DNA of 64,000 bases from Actinomadura terrae (GTDB taxonomy: Bacteria; Actinomycetota; Actinomycetes; Streptosporangiales; Streptosporangiaceae): assembly GCF_022751215.1 (NCBI RefSeq), contig NZ_JAICDG010000001.1, forward strand, positions 1,674,001 to 1,738,000, given 5' to 3'. Below, piece after piece: positions 1 through 8,519 of this stretch. The notes beneath the pieces were generated by a model. It worked only from the letters and a program-made list of their open reading frames with translations, ran no database searches and was not told the origin of the DNA. The position numbers were made by a program, and so were the translations under genes. The stretch's first letter is position 1, and every line of letters starts with the position of its first letter.

Positions 1-116
1 CTCGGTTGGCCGTTCGCTTTCGTCCGCTCGTCGGGGCTCGTATTCTGGGCATATCACCGTTGAGGTTCCCGTCCTGCATCGGATACCCCGCCGCGGGGCT
101 GTCGTTGGGAGGCGCC

Positions 117-515
117 GTGCCGCTGTCTGAGCACGAGCAGCGCATGCTCGAACAGATCGAGTCGGCGTTGTACGCCGAGGATCCGAAATTCGCCCACGCG
201 GTCCGATCGACGAATCCCCAGGTCCACTACAAGCGGCGGATCGTGAAGGCGGCCCTCGGCTTCGTGGTCGGCGTGTGCGCGCTGATGGCGGGCCTGGTCA
301 TGAACGCCGGGACCGTCACGATCGCGATCAGCGTGACCGGCTTCCTGCTCATGGTGGTCTGCTGCGTGTGGGCGCTGACGAGCTGGAAGCGCATGACGGG
401 CATCGGCAACGAGCCCGCCAGGCGAGGCCGGCAGGGTCGCCAGGGCCGCCCCGCCAAGGCCGGGTTCATGGAGCGCATGGAAGAGCGCTGGCGCCGCCGC
501 ACCGAGGGCGACTGA
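117..515 (+). CDS. DUF3040 small membrane protein
   Basis: A 132-residue protein of the actinobacterial DUF3040 family, whose function is not established. It opens with the family-typical MPLSEHEQRMLEQIE. Two adjacent hydrophobic segments lie near residues 44-62 and 66-85, and the C-terminal tail is strongly basic (RRGRQGRQGR), so it is likely a two-pass inner-membrane protein with a cytoplasmic tail. The GTG at 117 is chosen because a GGGAGG ribosome-binding site lies just upstream and the family motif begins there. The open frame extends upstream to base 6 but that part lacks family resemblance. The gene converges on the transglutaminase operon, separated by a double hairpin. Family assignment is confident and role is unknown. 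Confidence 0.85.
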   Translation: MPLSEHEQRMLEQIESALYAEDPKFAHAVRSTNPQVHYKRRIVKAALGFVVGVCALMAGLVMNAGTVTIAISVTGFLLMVVCCVWALTSWKRMTGIGNEPARRGRQGRQGRPAKAGFMERMEERWRRRTEGD

Positions 516-551
516 CCCTCCCGCGGCTTTCGCCGTCGCCGAGTTCCACGT

Positions 552-613
552 CGTCCTGGCCTGCCACGAGGGCCAGGACGATCTCCTTCGAGGGCCAGGT
601 TTCCCTGGCCCTC
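552..613. terminator. Tandem hairpins between convergent genes
   Basis: Two perfect 10-bp inverted repeats follow each other: CGTCCTGGCC (552-561) with GGCCAGGACG (571-580), and GAGGGCCAGG (590-599) with CCTGGCCCTC (604-613). The second has a 4-nt loop and is followed by TTGTGTG on the + strand. Both arms share the GGCCAGG core, so alternative pairings are possible. The position between two convergent genes fits a bidirectional terminator. Confidence 0.7.
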
Positions 614-672
614 TTGTGTGACCTTCATCTCATGATCGATGCCCGCCGGGCGGGCCGGGGCGGCGCGGGTCG

Positions 673-3183
673 TCAGCGGCGGCGCAGGCGGCGGGGAAGC
701 TCGTTCAGCCGATCCGACAGCTCCGCCGCGCGGCCCCCGGCCGACCGGAGCGTTCCCCGCGCCTCCGCCATCGTGGACGGCGGCAGCAGCCGGGCCCGCC
801 AGCGGGCGCGGCGGCCCACCGCCGCGGCGAACGCCTCGCGGACCGTCCGGACGTCGGCGCGCAGCCGCTCCGCCGGGGCCGGCGGCAGCGAGCCCGAGTA
901 GCGGGCCAGCTCCTCGGCCCGCGCGATGCGGGCGAGGGCCCGCTCGCCCTCGTCGTCGAGGTCCACCAGCTCCCCGAGCCGGCGCGCGGCGGCGCGCGGC
1001 GAGTCGCTCGGCAGCCAGCGCAGGCCGTGGTCGAGCGCGTCGGCGCGCAGCTCCCGCCAGGCCGCGTGCGCGGCGCCCGCGGGGTCGGCGGACGGCCGCG
1101 GCCCCCGCCCCCGCCCCTGGGCGTCCACCGCGGGGCCCGTGTCGTCGACCGGGCCCGAGGCGGGCACCGTCCGCACCGCCAGCACCGCCCAGCGCCGCCG
1201 CCGGGTCAGCGCGCGCAGCACCATCGGCACCGCCAGCAGGGCCAGCACCAGCAGCCCGCCCGCTATCCACGGCACGGCCCACGGCTGCTTCTCGTCCTCC
1301 TCCTGGGCGACGGGCGCGCTCTGCGGGCCCTCGTCGTCCTGCCGGTGGCGCGGCTGCTGACCGTCGTCGTCGGACTCCTCCTCGCGCGGGGTCGGGTTGG
1401 ACGGCGAGCCCGAGGTGCTCTCCGGCCGCTGCCCCGTGCCCGGCGCCGCGGGCTGGCTGTAGACCGGCGTGGTGGCCGTGCCCTGCCCCGACGAGCCCGA
1501 CGGGGTCGGCTCGAACCGCACCCAGCCGGACCCCTCGAAGTACAGCTCCGGCCAGGCGTGCGCGTCGCGGGAGCGGACCGTCCACTCGCCCGGGGCCGTC
1601 TCGGTGCCCGGCGTGTAGCCCATCGCCACCCGCGACGGGATGCCGACGATCCGCGCCAGCAGCGCCATCGCGGCGGCGAACTGCTCGCAGTAGCCGCGCT
1701 TGCTGTGCAGCAGGAAGTCGACCAGGTCGCTGCCGTGCTGCGGCGCGGGCTCGGACAGGTCGTACACGTACTGGCCGGTCTGGGTGAACCAGCGCTGGAG
1801 CCGGACGGCCCGCTCGTGCGCGTTCGTGGCGCCGTCGGTGACCTTCCGGGCCAGGTTCCGGACCTCCTGCGGGACGTTTCTCGGGACGCCCAGGTACCGG
1901 GCGGCGACCTCGGGCGGGTAGGGGTAGTCGGACCCGGCGTCCAGGTCGCCGGGCGTCGGCTGGGCGCGGACGCTCCGCACCGTGTAGCTCCGCCCGCTCG
2001 CCGAGTCGCGCAGCGAGTAGACCATCAGCGACGCGGGGTGCACCCGCCAGTCGCCCTTGATCGACACGCGGGTCGGGGCGTAGGGCACCGGCAGGAACGT
2101 CATGTTCCGCACCTTGGACCTGACCCGCACCCGCGTGGTCACCTCGCGCCGGGGCGCGATCCGCAGGCCGGGCGGCGGCGGGATCTCGCCCGCCGACAGC
2201 CGGTCGTTGACGCTGCTCCGCAGCGCCGTGTAGGTCCAGCGGTCGCCGTCGAACCGGTCGAGGGCGTACAGCCGCAGGTAGTCGGGCCCGGCGGGGTCGT
2301 CGCTCTGGTAGGTGAGCACGACCGAGTCGCTCGTCCGGGTCAGCTCCCGCTTCAGGCTGACGAGCGGGTCGGGCGTCGTCACCGTCTGCGTGCCGCCGCC
2401 GCGCTTCAGGTCGAACAGCCGCGGGTGGACGCCGGGGATCGCCATCGGCAGCAGCACCGCCACCGCGACCGCGCCGACGCCGATCCGCCGCCCGCTGGCC
2501 GCGAGCGAGCCCGCGTCCGGACGGGCCGCGCGCTCCTCCCGCGCCGCGCCCTCCTCCCGCGCCCCGGCCATCGGGACCTCGTCGGGCCGGCGGCGGGAGT
2601 CGACCGGCCGCCCCCAGCCGCCGACGTGCTCGCGCGCGTCGGCCATCAGCAGGGCCAGGAACCCGGCCGCGCCCACGCCGAACGCGAGCCAGCTGACGCC
2701 GTCGTCGCGGACGGCGGCGGGCACGCTGTACATCGCCAGCAGCGGCAGCCCGGCGGGCGCGGCCCGCCGCAGCCCCACCGCCAGCAGGTCGACCAGCGTC
2801 GCGACGACGCCGACGCCCGCCGCGACCAGCAGCCCGATCCCCGGGACGAGCGGCACCGGCGCCGCGTACCGGCCGACCGCGTCCTGGCCCTCGGACGCCA
2901 GGTCGGCCAGGTGCCCCACCGAGCCCGGCGTCGGGACGACCCACAGGAGCGCGTAGTCGCGCGCGTACATGACGGTCAGGTAGACCACCAGCGCGGCCAG
3001 GCCGCCCACCGGGCCGAGGAGCGCGGGCAGCCGCAGCCGCCGGAACGCCAGCCCCGCGCCCGCGACCGACACGACCGCGCCGAACCCGGTCCAGAACCAC
3101 CCGGTGCTCTCGAACAGCGGGTACAGCCCGACCGACCCGGCCAGCGTCGCGAGCCCGGCCATGATCGTCATCCGGAGCCTCAT
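673..3183 (-). CDS. TgpA-like membrane transglutaminase-domain protein
   Basis: An 836-residue protein of the DUF3488/transglutaminase (TgpA) family. The N-terminal third carries several hydrophobic helices, followed by an extracytoplasmic region and a transglutaminase-like core with the cysteine in GYCEQF (about residue 499) and the histidine in RDAHAWPE (about 542). A Ser/Pro/acidic linker, another membrane helix (near WIAGGLLVLALL) and a cytoplasmic DUF4129-like tail follow. The catalytic Cys-His pair is present, so peptidase or transglutaminase activity is plausible but the substrate is unknown. The ATG at 3183 overlaps the DUF58 stop (ATGA), giving a moxR - DUF58 - tgpA operon, a very common actinobacterial arrangement. 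Start and family are clear. Confidence 0.88.
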   Translation of the reverse strand: MRLRMTIMAGLATLAGSVGLYPLFESTGWFWTGFGAVVSVAGAGLAFRRLRLPALLGPVGGLAALVVYLTVMYARDYALLWVVPTPGSVGHLADLASEGQDAVGRYAAPVPLVPGIGLLVAAGVGVVATLVDLLAVGLRRAAPAGLPLLAMYSVPAAVRDDGVSWLAFGVGAAGFLALLMADAREHVGGWGRPVDSRRRPDEVPMAGAREEGAAREERAARPDAGSLAASGRRIGVGAVAVAVLLPMAIPGVHPRLFDLKRGGGTQTVTTPDPLVSLKRELTRTSDSVVLTYQSDDPAGPDYLRLYALDRFDGDRWTYTALRSSVNDRLSAGEIPPPPGLRIAPRREVTTRVRVRSKVRNMTFLPVPYAPTRVSIKGDWRVHPASLMVYSLRDSASGRSYTVRSVRAQPTPGDLDAGSDYPYPPEVAARYLGVPRNVPQEVRNLARKVTDGATNAHERAVRLQRWFTQTGQYVYDLSEPAPQHGSDLVDFLLHSKRGYCEQFAAAMALLARIVGIPSRVAMGYTPGTETAPGEWTVRSRDAHAWPELYFEGSGWVRFEPTPSGSSGQGTATTPVYSQPAAPGTGQRPESTSGSPSNPTPREEESDDDGQQPRHRQDDEGPQSAPVAQEEDEKQPWAVPWIAGGLLVLALLAVPMVLRALTRRRRWAVLAVRTVPASGPVDDTGPAVDAQGRGRGPRPSADPAGAAHAAWRELRADALDHGLRWLPSDSPRAAARRLGELVDLDDEGERALARIARAEELARYSGSLPPAPAERLRADVRTVREAFAAAVGRRARWRARLLPPSTMAEARGTLRSAGGRAAELSDRLNELPRRLRRR

Positions 3184-4457
3184 GAGGCGTCCCCGGCGAA
3201 GTCCTCGGCGCGGCCCGTCCGGGCCCAGGCACCGGCCAGCTCGGCCGCCGACCGCACGGTCACGACCCGCCAGCCGCCCGTCCGCAGCAGCCCGGCGGCC
3301 GTGGCGGGGGAGACGCCTCCCGAGCCGCCGCGCTCGGTCGGCCCGCCCGCGTCGATCAGCACCGCGACGCAGGTCGCCGTGCCGCGCCTCGCCGCCGCCA
3401 CCGCCCGCGCCTCCTCGGCCTGGAGCGTGCCGAACACCGCGACGACGAGGCCGTCGCCCTCCCGGCCGCTGCCGAGCGTGCCGCGCAGCTCGGTCAGACC
3501 CAGCGTCAGAGTCCGGTTCCGCGACCGCTGGCTCACCGCGAGCCGGTCGAGCAGCAGCCCCTCGAACGCGCCGTCGAACGAGGCGACCGGGCGCAGTACC
3601 TCCCCGTTGTCGGTGACGTAGCGCAGGCCCATCCCCGTCCGGCCGAGGTGGACCCCGATCGACGCGACGACCGAGATCGCCTGCTCGAACGAGCCCGCCG
3701 GGCCGTCGCCCCAGTGCGCGGCGGCGCGGGTGTCGAGGAACAGCGTCCCGCTGCTCTGCCAGTGCTGCTCCTCGCGCCGCACCATCAGCTCCCCGTGCCG
3801 CGCCGTCGACCGCCAGTGCACGCGGCGCAGGTCGTCGCCGTGCCGGTACTCGCGCGGGGCGACGTCGTCCTCGCCCGCCGCCGACACCGCCCGCGCGACG
3901 CTGTCGCCGCCGCCCGTCCAGGCGCCGGCGAGCCGTCCCGCCGGGAGCGGCACGATCGCGGGCGTCACCGTCAGCCGGTCCGACAGGCTGAACGAGCGCA
4001 CCAGCTCCACCATCCCGAACGGATCGGCCAGCCGGACGGTCAGCGGCCCCACCCGGTAGCGGCCGCGCACGTCCGAGCGGATCCGGTAGCCGAGCTCGCG
4101 GGAGCCGTGCGGCTCGATCCGGCTCAGCACGAACCTGGCCCGGCCGCCGAGGCTGTAGGGCACCTGGTCCTCCACCATCAGCAGCCCGCTCGGCAGCCGC
4201 GACACGTTCTCCAGCCGCAGGTCGACGCGGGCCTCGTGGCCCACCGGCAGCCGCACCGGCGACAGCCGCCGCGCGCACGCCAGCCGGTAGCGCGTCCGCG
4301 AGACCGCCACCGTCGACAGCAGCGGCAGCGCCAGCACGAGGACGCCGGCGCGCAGCAGGTCGCGCTCGCCGAGCACGAACGCGCACACGATCGCGGTCGC
4401 GCCGGCCGCCACGAAGGACCGCCCCCGGGTGGTGAGACCCGCCAGCGCTCGCCTCAC
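3180..4457 (-). CDS. DUF58 domain protein
   Basis: A 425-residue protein of the DUF58 family, typically encoded beside MoxR ATPases. Two N-terminal hydrophobic segments (near residues 12-28 and 32-50) anchor it. Next comes a beta-rich region with PFGMVELVRSF, a frequent DUF58 feature. The DUF58 segment follows, with YRHGDDLRRVHWRSTARHG near residues 205-223 and a von Willebrand A-like fold after it (LFLDTRAA). The start is GTG at 4457, four bases after the moxR stop, and the end overlaps the transglutaminase start. DUF58 proteins are thought to be partners of MoxR chaperones. The actual client here is inferred to be the neighbouring transglutaminase. Confidence 0.87.
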   Translation of the reverse strand: MRRALAGLTTRGRSFVAAGATAIVCAFVLGERDLLRAGVLVLALPLLSTVAVSRTRYRLACARRLSPVRLPVGHEARVDLRLENVSRLPSGLLMVEDQVPYSLGGRARFVLSRIEPHGSRELGYRIRSDVRGRYRVGPLTVRLADPFGMVELVRSFSLSDRLTVTPAIVPLPAGRLAGAWTGGGDSVARAVSAAGEDDVAPREYRHGDDLRRVHWRSTARHGELMVRREEQHWQSSGTLFLDTRAAAHWGDGPAGSFEQAISVVASIGVHLGRTGMGLRYVTDNGEVLRPVASFDGAFEGLLLDRLAVSQRSRNRTLTLGLTELRGTLGSGREGDGLVVAVFGTLQAEEARAVAAARRGTATCVAVLIDAGGPTERGGSGGVSPATAAGLLRTGGWRVVTVRSAAELAGAWARTGRAEDFAGDAS

Positions 4458-4461
4458 CGCG

Positions 4462-5511
4462 TCACTTCCTGGGGGCGGGGACCGGCAGGCGGTGCACCAA
4501 CTCGGTGACCACCTGCTCGGGACGGCGCCGCTCGACCTGCGCCTCGGCGGTCGGCAGCAGCCGGTGCGCGAGCACCGGCACGGCGAGGTCCTGGACGTCG
4601 TCGGGGACGACGTAGTCGCGGTCGTCCAGCGCCGCGTACGCCCGCGCCGCCCGCACGAGGTGCAGGGTCGCGCGCGGGGACGCGCCGAGCCGCAGCTCGG
4701 GATGGCCGCGGGTCGCGGTGACCAGCTCGATCGCGTACTGCCTGACCGACTGCGCGACGTGCAGGCCGCGCACCACCTCGATCAGGTCGCGGACGTCGCC
4801 CGCGTGCGCCACGGGGGTCAGCCGGTCCAGCGGGGACGCCTGGCCGTGCGCGTCGAGCATCTCCAGCTCGGCCGCCGGGTCGGGGTAGCCCATGGAGATG
4901 CGGGCGGTGAACCGGTCGCGCTGCGCCTCCGGCAGGGGATAGGTGCCCTCCATCTCCACCGGGTTCTGCGTGGCGATCACCATGAACGGGCGCTCCAGCC
5001 CGTAGGTCGTGCCGTCGACCGTCACCTGGCGCTCCTCCATGCACTCCAGCAGCGCCGACTGCGTCTTCGGGGACGCGCGGTTGATCTCGTCGCCGACCAC
5101 GATGTTGGCGAACACCGGGCCCGGCTTGAACTCGAACTCGCGCATCTCCTGGTTGTAGGCGCTGACCCCGGTGATGTCGCTCGGCAGCAGGTCGGGGGTG
5201 AACTGGACGCGCCGCACCGAGCAGTCGACCGAGCGGGCGAGCGCCTTGGCGAGCATCGTCTTGCCGACGCCCGGCACGTCCTCGATCAGCAGGTGCCCCT
5301 CGGCCAGCAGCACCGTCAGCGCCAGCCGCACCACCTCCGGCTTCCCCTCGATCACCGACGCGACCGCGTCCCGGATCTTGTTGGCGACCTGCGCGAGCCC
5401 GTCCAGGCCGCGGCCCGGCCCCGGGCGGCCGTCGCCGCCGCTCGGCGAGGGGCGCCGGGGCGCCGGGGGGTCGGTCTCCATGAACGACTCGCCGTGCGTG
5501 CCTACTGCCAC
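4462..5511 (-). CDS. MoxR-family AAA+ ATPase
   Basis: A 349-residue AAA+ ATPase of the MoxR group, thought to act as a chaperone in assembly or activation of partner proteins. Walker A is GVGKT (lysine near residue 84) after LLIEDVP. Walker B with the MoxR-typical sequence VVGDEINRASPKTQSALLE follows, and then the sensor IATQNPVEMEGTYPLPEAQ. The GTG at 5511 is chosen because GAGGAGGG lies five bases upstream. A TTG three bases earlier and an ATG at 5481 (METDPP) are alternatives. It is the first gene of a three-gene operon with DUF58 and the transglutaminase. Family certain, substrate unknown. Confidence 0.9.
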   Translation of the reverse strand: MAVGTHGESFMETDPPAPRRPSPSGGDGRPGPGRGLDGLAQVANKIRDAVASVIEGKPEVVRLALTVLLAEGHLLIEDVPGVGKTMLAKALARSVDCSVRRVQFTPDLLPSDITGVSAYNQEMREFEFKPGPVFANIVVGDEINRASPKTQSALLECMEERQVTVDGTTYGLERPFMVIATQNPVEMEGTYPLPEAQRDRFTARISMGYPDPAAELEMLDAHGQASPLDRLTPVAHAGDVRDLIEVVRGLHVAQSVRQYAIELVTATRGHPELRLGASPRATLHLVRAARAYAALDDRDYVVPDDVQDLAVPVLAHRLLPTAEAQVERRRPEQVVTELVHRLPVPAPRK

Positions 5512-5971
5512 CAAACCCTCCTCAGCCGTCCCGGCCGCGTGGTCCGCCCGAGGGCTCCTGGACCTGGACCCGCCCCGCGATCGGGCCGGGCTCCCGGCGA
5601 GCCGGTGCGGCGCTCACTGTGCGCCCGCCCAAACGACAGTACGTTGTCGCAACGCCGTCCGCGATGTTCGCGGGAAACGGGAGCCCATTGTGCTCCACAA
5701 GGGTGGCGATCTTGGAATCGAAGGTCCTCCACCGTCCCCCACCCCGCCGTTTCGGATCCGTTCACCCCCGTACTCTCCCCGCGACTCGTCCGGCGACTCA
5801 CGTGCGACTCCCGACCGCGCGAGAACGCGGCGCGCGCGTTCTGATCGGTCCTGCGGTCAAGTGAGGCTTGACACGGCGCGCGGAGGGGGCCCACGCGCGC
5901 CCCACTCCGCACCACCCGGTCTGACCTGCGGTTTTCTTCTCGAACTCGTGCTGTGGAAGGTGTTTTCCTTG
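5512..5971. promoter_or_regulatory. Divergent intergenic region, moxR and mraZ
   Basis: This gene-free stretch separates moxR (leftward) from mraZ (rightward). The only strong pattern I see is a near-palindrome CGACAGTACGTTGTCG at 5634-5649 (arms CGACA/TGTCG), a possible operator. A TTGACA occurs at 5868-5873 without a convincing -10 partner. The mraZ promoter with its boxes is listed separately. No short ORF here looks coding. Confidence 0.4.
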
Positions 5972-6013
5972 TTGACGGTGGGGAAGAGTGGAGTAGAGTG
6001 GGGCGCCGTGGGG
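5972..6013 (+). promoter_or_regulatory. mraZ promoter with four MraZ boxes
   Basis: Four GTGG(G/A) pentamers occur at 5978, 5988, 5998 and 6008, each start exactly 10 bp after the last. This is the arrangement known for MraZ operators (GTGGG-type repeats separated by 5 bp, upstream of mraZ). A plausible sigma-70-like promoter overlaps them: TTGACG at 5972-5977 and TAGAGT at 5994-5999, with a 16-bp spacer. Occupied boxes would cover the -10 and start region, so autorepression of the dcw cluster is the natural inference. Confidence 0.8.
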
Positions 6014-6050
6014 AGCAGTAGCGCCCCATGCGGCGCGGGAGGTGGGGCCG

Positions 6051-6482
6051 GTGTTTCTCGGCACCCATTCGCCGCGTCTCGACGACAAGGGACGACTGTT
6101 CCTGCCGGCGAAGTACCGCGAGGAGCTGTCGGGGGGATTGGTGATCACGAAGGGCCAGGAACGCTGCCTGTACGTCTTCCCCATGGCGGAGTTCCAGCGC
6201 ATCACCGAGGCTCTGCGTGCAGCGCCGGTCACCGAGCGGGCCGTTCGCGCCTACAGCCGCGTGTTCTTCGCCAGTGCGTCCGACGAGACGCCCGACAAGC
6301 AGGGACGCGTCACGATCCCGCCGCCGCTGCGCACCTACGCGGGCCTCACCCGCGACTGCGCGGTCATCGGCGCCAACACGCGTCTGGAGATCTGGGACGC
6401 GCGCGCCTGGGAGTCCTACCTCGAGCAGGAGGAGCAGGCGTTCTCCGACGTCTCGGAGGAGGTGTTGCCAGGGATCCTCTGA
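6051..6482 (+). CDS. mraZ: Transcriptional regulator MraZ
   Basis: A 143-residue MraZ, the conserved first gene of division/cell-wall clusters, a double-AbrB-fold DNA-binding protein that controls the cluster. Both MraZ half-domains are visible: [19 protein letters not shown] at the N-terminus and [13 protein letters not shown] in the second half. The GTG at 6051 gives the family-standard MFLGTH start and length, with GGGAGG at 6037-6042. A GTG at 6042 would add three residues. The box array in its own promoter supports autoregulation. About 250 bases separate it from rsmH. Confidence 0.95.
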   Translation: MFLGTHSPRLDDKGRLFLPAKYREELSGGLVITKGQERCLYVFPMAEFQRITEALRAAPVTERAVRAYSRVFFASASDETPDKQGRVTIPPPLRTYAGLTRDCAVIGANTRLEIWDARAWESYLEQEEQAFSDVSEEVLPGIL

Positions 6483-6734
6483 GACACGACTCGTCGGTCC
6501 GATGACCGGCACTGGCCCACGTTCGGCCAGGTCTCCAGCCGCTCTCCGAGCCAGCTGGCGCAGCTTCCCCGGTGCCAGACGGCGACCCCCCGCGCGACAA
6601 ACGCGGTGATCTTCCTCTAGGGCAGCGGATGGGGACCTGGCCGGGCGAGGCCGCCGCCGGGGGAGCGGGACGGTCCGGGCCGGCGATGCCACACAGTCCG
6701 CGAGCGAGGTGGCAGCACCGCAGGGGGTGGAACG

Positions 6735-7727
6735 ATGGGCGTGGGAGAACACGCGTCCGGGCCCGGTCACGTACCGGTCATGCTCGGTCGCGTCCTGGAA
6801 CTCCTCGCACCGGCCGTGGCGGCCGCCGCCCGGCGCGATCCCGGCCGCGACCCCGTGTACGTCGACGCCACCCTCGGCATGGGCGGCCACGCCGAGGCGA
6901 TGCTGGAAGCCCACCCGAACCTGCGCCTGGTCGGCCTCGACCGCGACACCACCGCACTGGAGCGCTCCGCGCGCCGGCTCGCCCCGTTCGGCGACCGGGT
7001 GCGGCTGGAGCACGCCGTCTACGACGAGATCCCCTCGGTACTGCACCGGCTCGGCGTCCCCGCCGCCGACGCCGTCCTGTTCGACCTCGGCGTCTCCTCC
7101 CCGCAGCTCGACGAGGCCGACCGCGGCTTCGCCTACTCCTACGACGCCCCGCTCGACATGCGCATGGACCGCACGCAGGGTCCCACCGCCGCCGAGGTGG
7201 TCAACGGCTATCCCCCCGCCGAGCTGGCGCGCATCCTGCGCGAGTACGGCGAGGAGCGCTTCGCCCAGCGGATCGCCGCGGCGATCGTCCGCGAGCGCGA
7301 GCGCGAGCCGCTGGAGTCCACCCGCCGCCTCGCCGACCTCGTGCGCGCCAGCATCCCCGCCGCGACGCGCCGCACCGGCGGCAACCCCGCCAAGCGCACC
7401 TTCCAGGCGCTGCGCATAGAGGTGAACGCCGAGCTGGACGTCTGGCGCCGGGCGCTGCCCGCCGCGCTGGGCGTGCTGCCGGTCGGGGGGCGCGCCGCCG
7501 TCCTCAGCTACCACTCCCTGGAGGACCGCGTCACCAAGCAGGTCCTCGCCGCCGAGGCGGCCGACCGCACCCCGCCGGACCTGCCCGTCCCGCTGCCCGA
7601 GCACGAGCCGCGGTTCCGGCTCCTGACGCGCGGGGCCGAGCAGCCGTCCGACGAGGAGACCACGACCAACCCACGGGCCGGATCGGCGCGGTTGCGCGCC
7701 GCCGAGCGGGTCCGGGAGGCGACATGA
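6735..7727 (+). CDS. rsmH: 16S rRNA (cytosine(1402)-N4)-methyltransferase RsmH
   Basis: A 330-residue SAM-dependent methyltransferase (MraW/RsmH) that N4-methylates C1402 of 16S rRNA in the ribosomal P site. The sequence shows [14 protein letters not shown] at the N-terminus, the SAM-binding motif [17 protein letters not shown], the catalytic-region [19 protein letters not shown], and [15 protein letters not shown] plus [13 protein letters not shown] near the C-terminus. Length is close to the usual 310-330. The ATG at 6735 follows a GGGGGTGG sequence. Its stop overlaps the ftsL-like start (ATGA). Fully typical second gene of the dcw cluster. Confidence 0.95.
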   Translation: MGVGEHASGPGHVPVMLGRVLELLAPAVAAAARRDPGRDPVYVDATLGMGGHAEAMLEAHPNLRLVGLDRDTTALERSARRLAPFGDRVRLEHAVYDEIPSVLHRLGVPAADAVLFDLGVSSPQLDEADRGFAYSYDAPLDMRMDRTQGPTAAEVVNGYPPAELARILREYGEERFAQRIAAAIVREREREPLESTRRLADLVRASIPAATRRTGGNPAKRTFQALRIEVNAELDVWRRALPAALGVLPVGGRAAVLSYHSLEDRVTKQVLAAEAADRTPPDLPVPLPEHEPRFRLLTRGAEQPSDEETTTNPRAGSARLRAAERVREAT

Positions 7728-8485
7728 CCACGACGACCAGCAAACCGCCGGGTTCCGCGCCGCAGCCCAGGGCGCGTCCGGAGCGCCGGTCCCGCAAGCG
7801 GCGTCCCGCGGGCACGGCTCCGGCCGCGCCCGCCCAGGACCCGGCGCGGGACGAGCCCGCCGGCACGGCCACCAGGGCGCCGTCGAAGACGCCGTCCAAG
7901 GCCGCGGCCACGAAGACGAAGGCGGCGCCCGCGAAGGCGCCGGCCAAGTCCACGCCGTCCAAGGGCGCTCCGTCCAAGAGCACACCGAAGGCGGCACCGG
8001 CCAAGGCCGCGCCCGCGACGAGCGCGCGGAAGAAGGGCGCCGGACGCGCGGCGCGGCGGCGCGCCGCCGCGCACACGCCGCCGCGCGCCCCGTTCGTGCT
8101 GCTCATCGTCGGGCTGCTCGGCGGCGCGCTGGTGAGCCTGCTGCTGCTCAACACCGTGCTCGCCAAGGACGCCTTCACGCTGACCCGGCTCCAGCAGAGC
8201 AACAAGCTGCTCGAACAGCAGCGGCAGGCCTACCAGGCCGACATCGCGGCCGAGGGCTCGCCCGAGTCGCTCGCGAACCGGGCCGAGAAGATGGGGATGG
8301 TCAAGCAGACCGAGGCGGCGTTCGTCGACGGCCGCACCGGCCGCACCAGCGGCGCGCGCGTCCGCCCCGTCCCGCACTCGGCGGCCGCGTCGGCGAGCGC
8401 GGCGAGCATGCTCGGCATCCCCGGTACGATCGTGCCCGGCGACCCCCGCGCCGTCGGCGCCCCGGCCGGGACGGGCGCGCCGTGA
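7724..8485 (+). CDS. ftsL: FtsL-like septum protein with Lys/Ala/Pro-rich tail
   Basis: A 253-residue bitopic membrane protein in the ftsL position between rsmH and ftsI. Residues 1-115 are cytoplasmic and rich in Lys, Ala, Pro, Ser and Thr, with short repeats such as [10 protein letters not shown] and [11 protein letters not shown] single membrane helix ([20 protein letters not shown]) lies near residues 126-145. A coiled-coil-like segment ([19 protein letters not shown]) follows, as expected of FtsL, which bridges FtsQ/DivIC-type partners to FtsW-FtsI. Sequence conservation of FtsL is weak, so the name rests on position and topology. The tail is much longer than in most FtsL proteins. Confidence 0.8.
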   Translation: MTTTTSKPPGSAPQPRARPERRSRKRRPAGTAPAAPAQDPARDEPAGTATRAPSKTPSKAAATKTKAAPAKAPAKSTPSKGAPSKSTPKAAPAKAAPATSARKKGAGRAARRRAAAHTPPRAPFVLLIVGLLGGALVSLLLLNTVLAKDAFTLTRLQQSNKLLEQQRQAYQADIAAEGSPESLANRAEKMGMVKQTEAAFVDGRTGRTSGARVRPVPHSAAASASAASMLGIPGTIVPGDPRAVGAPAGTGAP

Positions 8486-8519
8486 CGGCCCGTGACCACG
8501 CCCGGGAGCGGGTGACGCG

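Noticed and set aside
227..3232. A 1001-codon open frame overlapping the transglutaminase
   Set aside because: Arg/Ala/Gly/Pro-rich shadow of the transglutaminase gene in another frame, with no recognisable domain.
5502..7997. An 831-codon leftward frame across mraZ and rsmH
   Set aside because: It runs opposite to well-identified genes and through the mraZ promoter; composition is that of a shadow frame.
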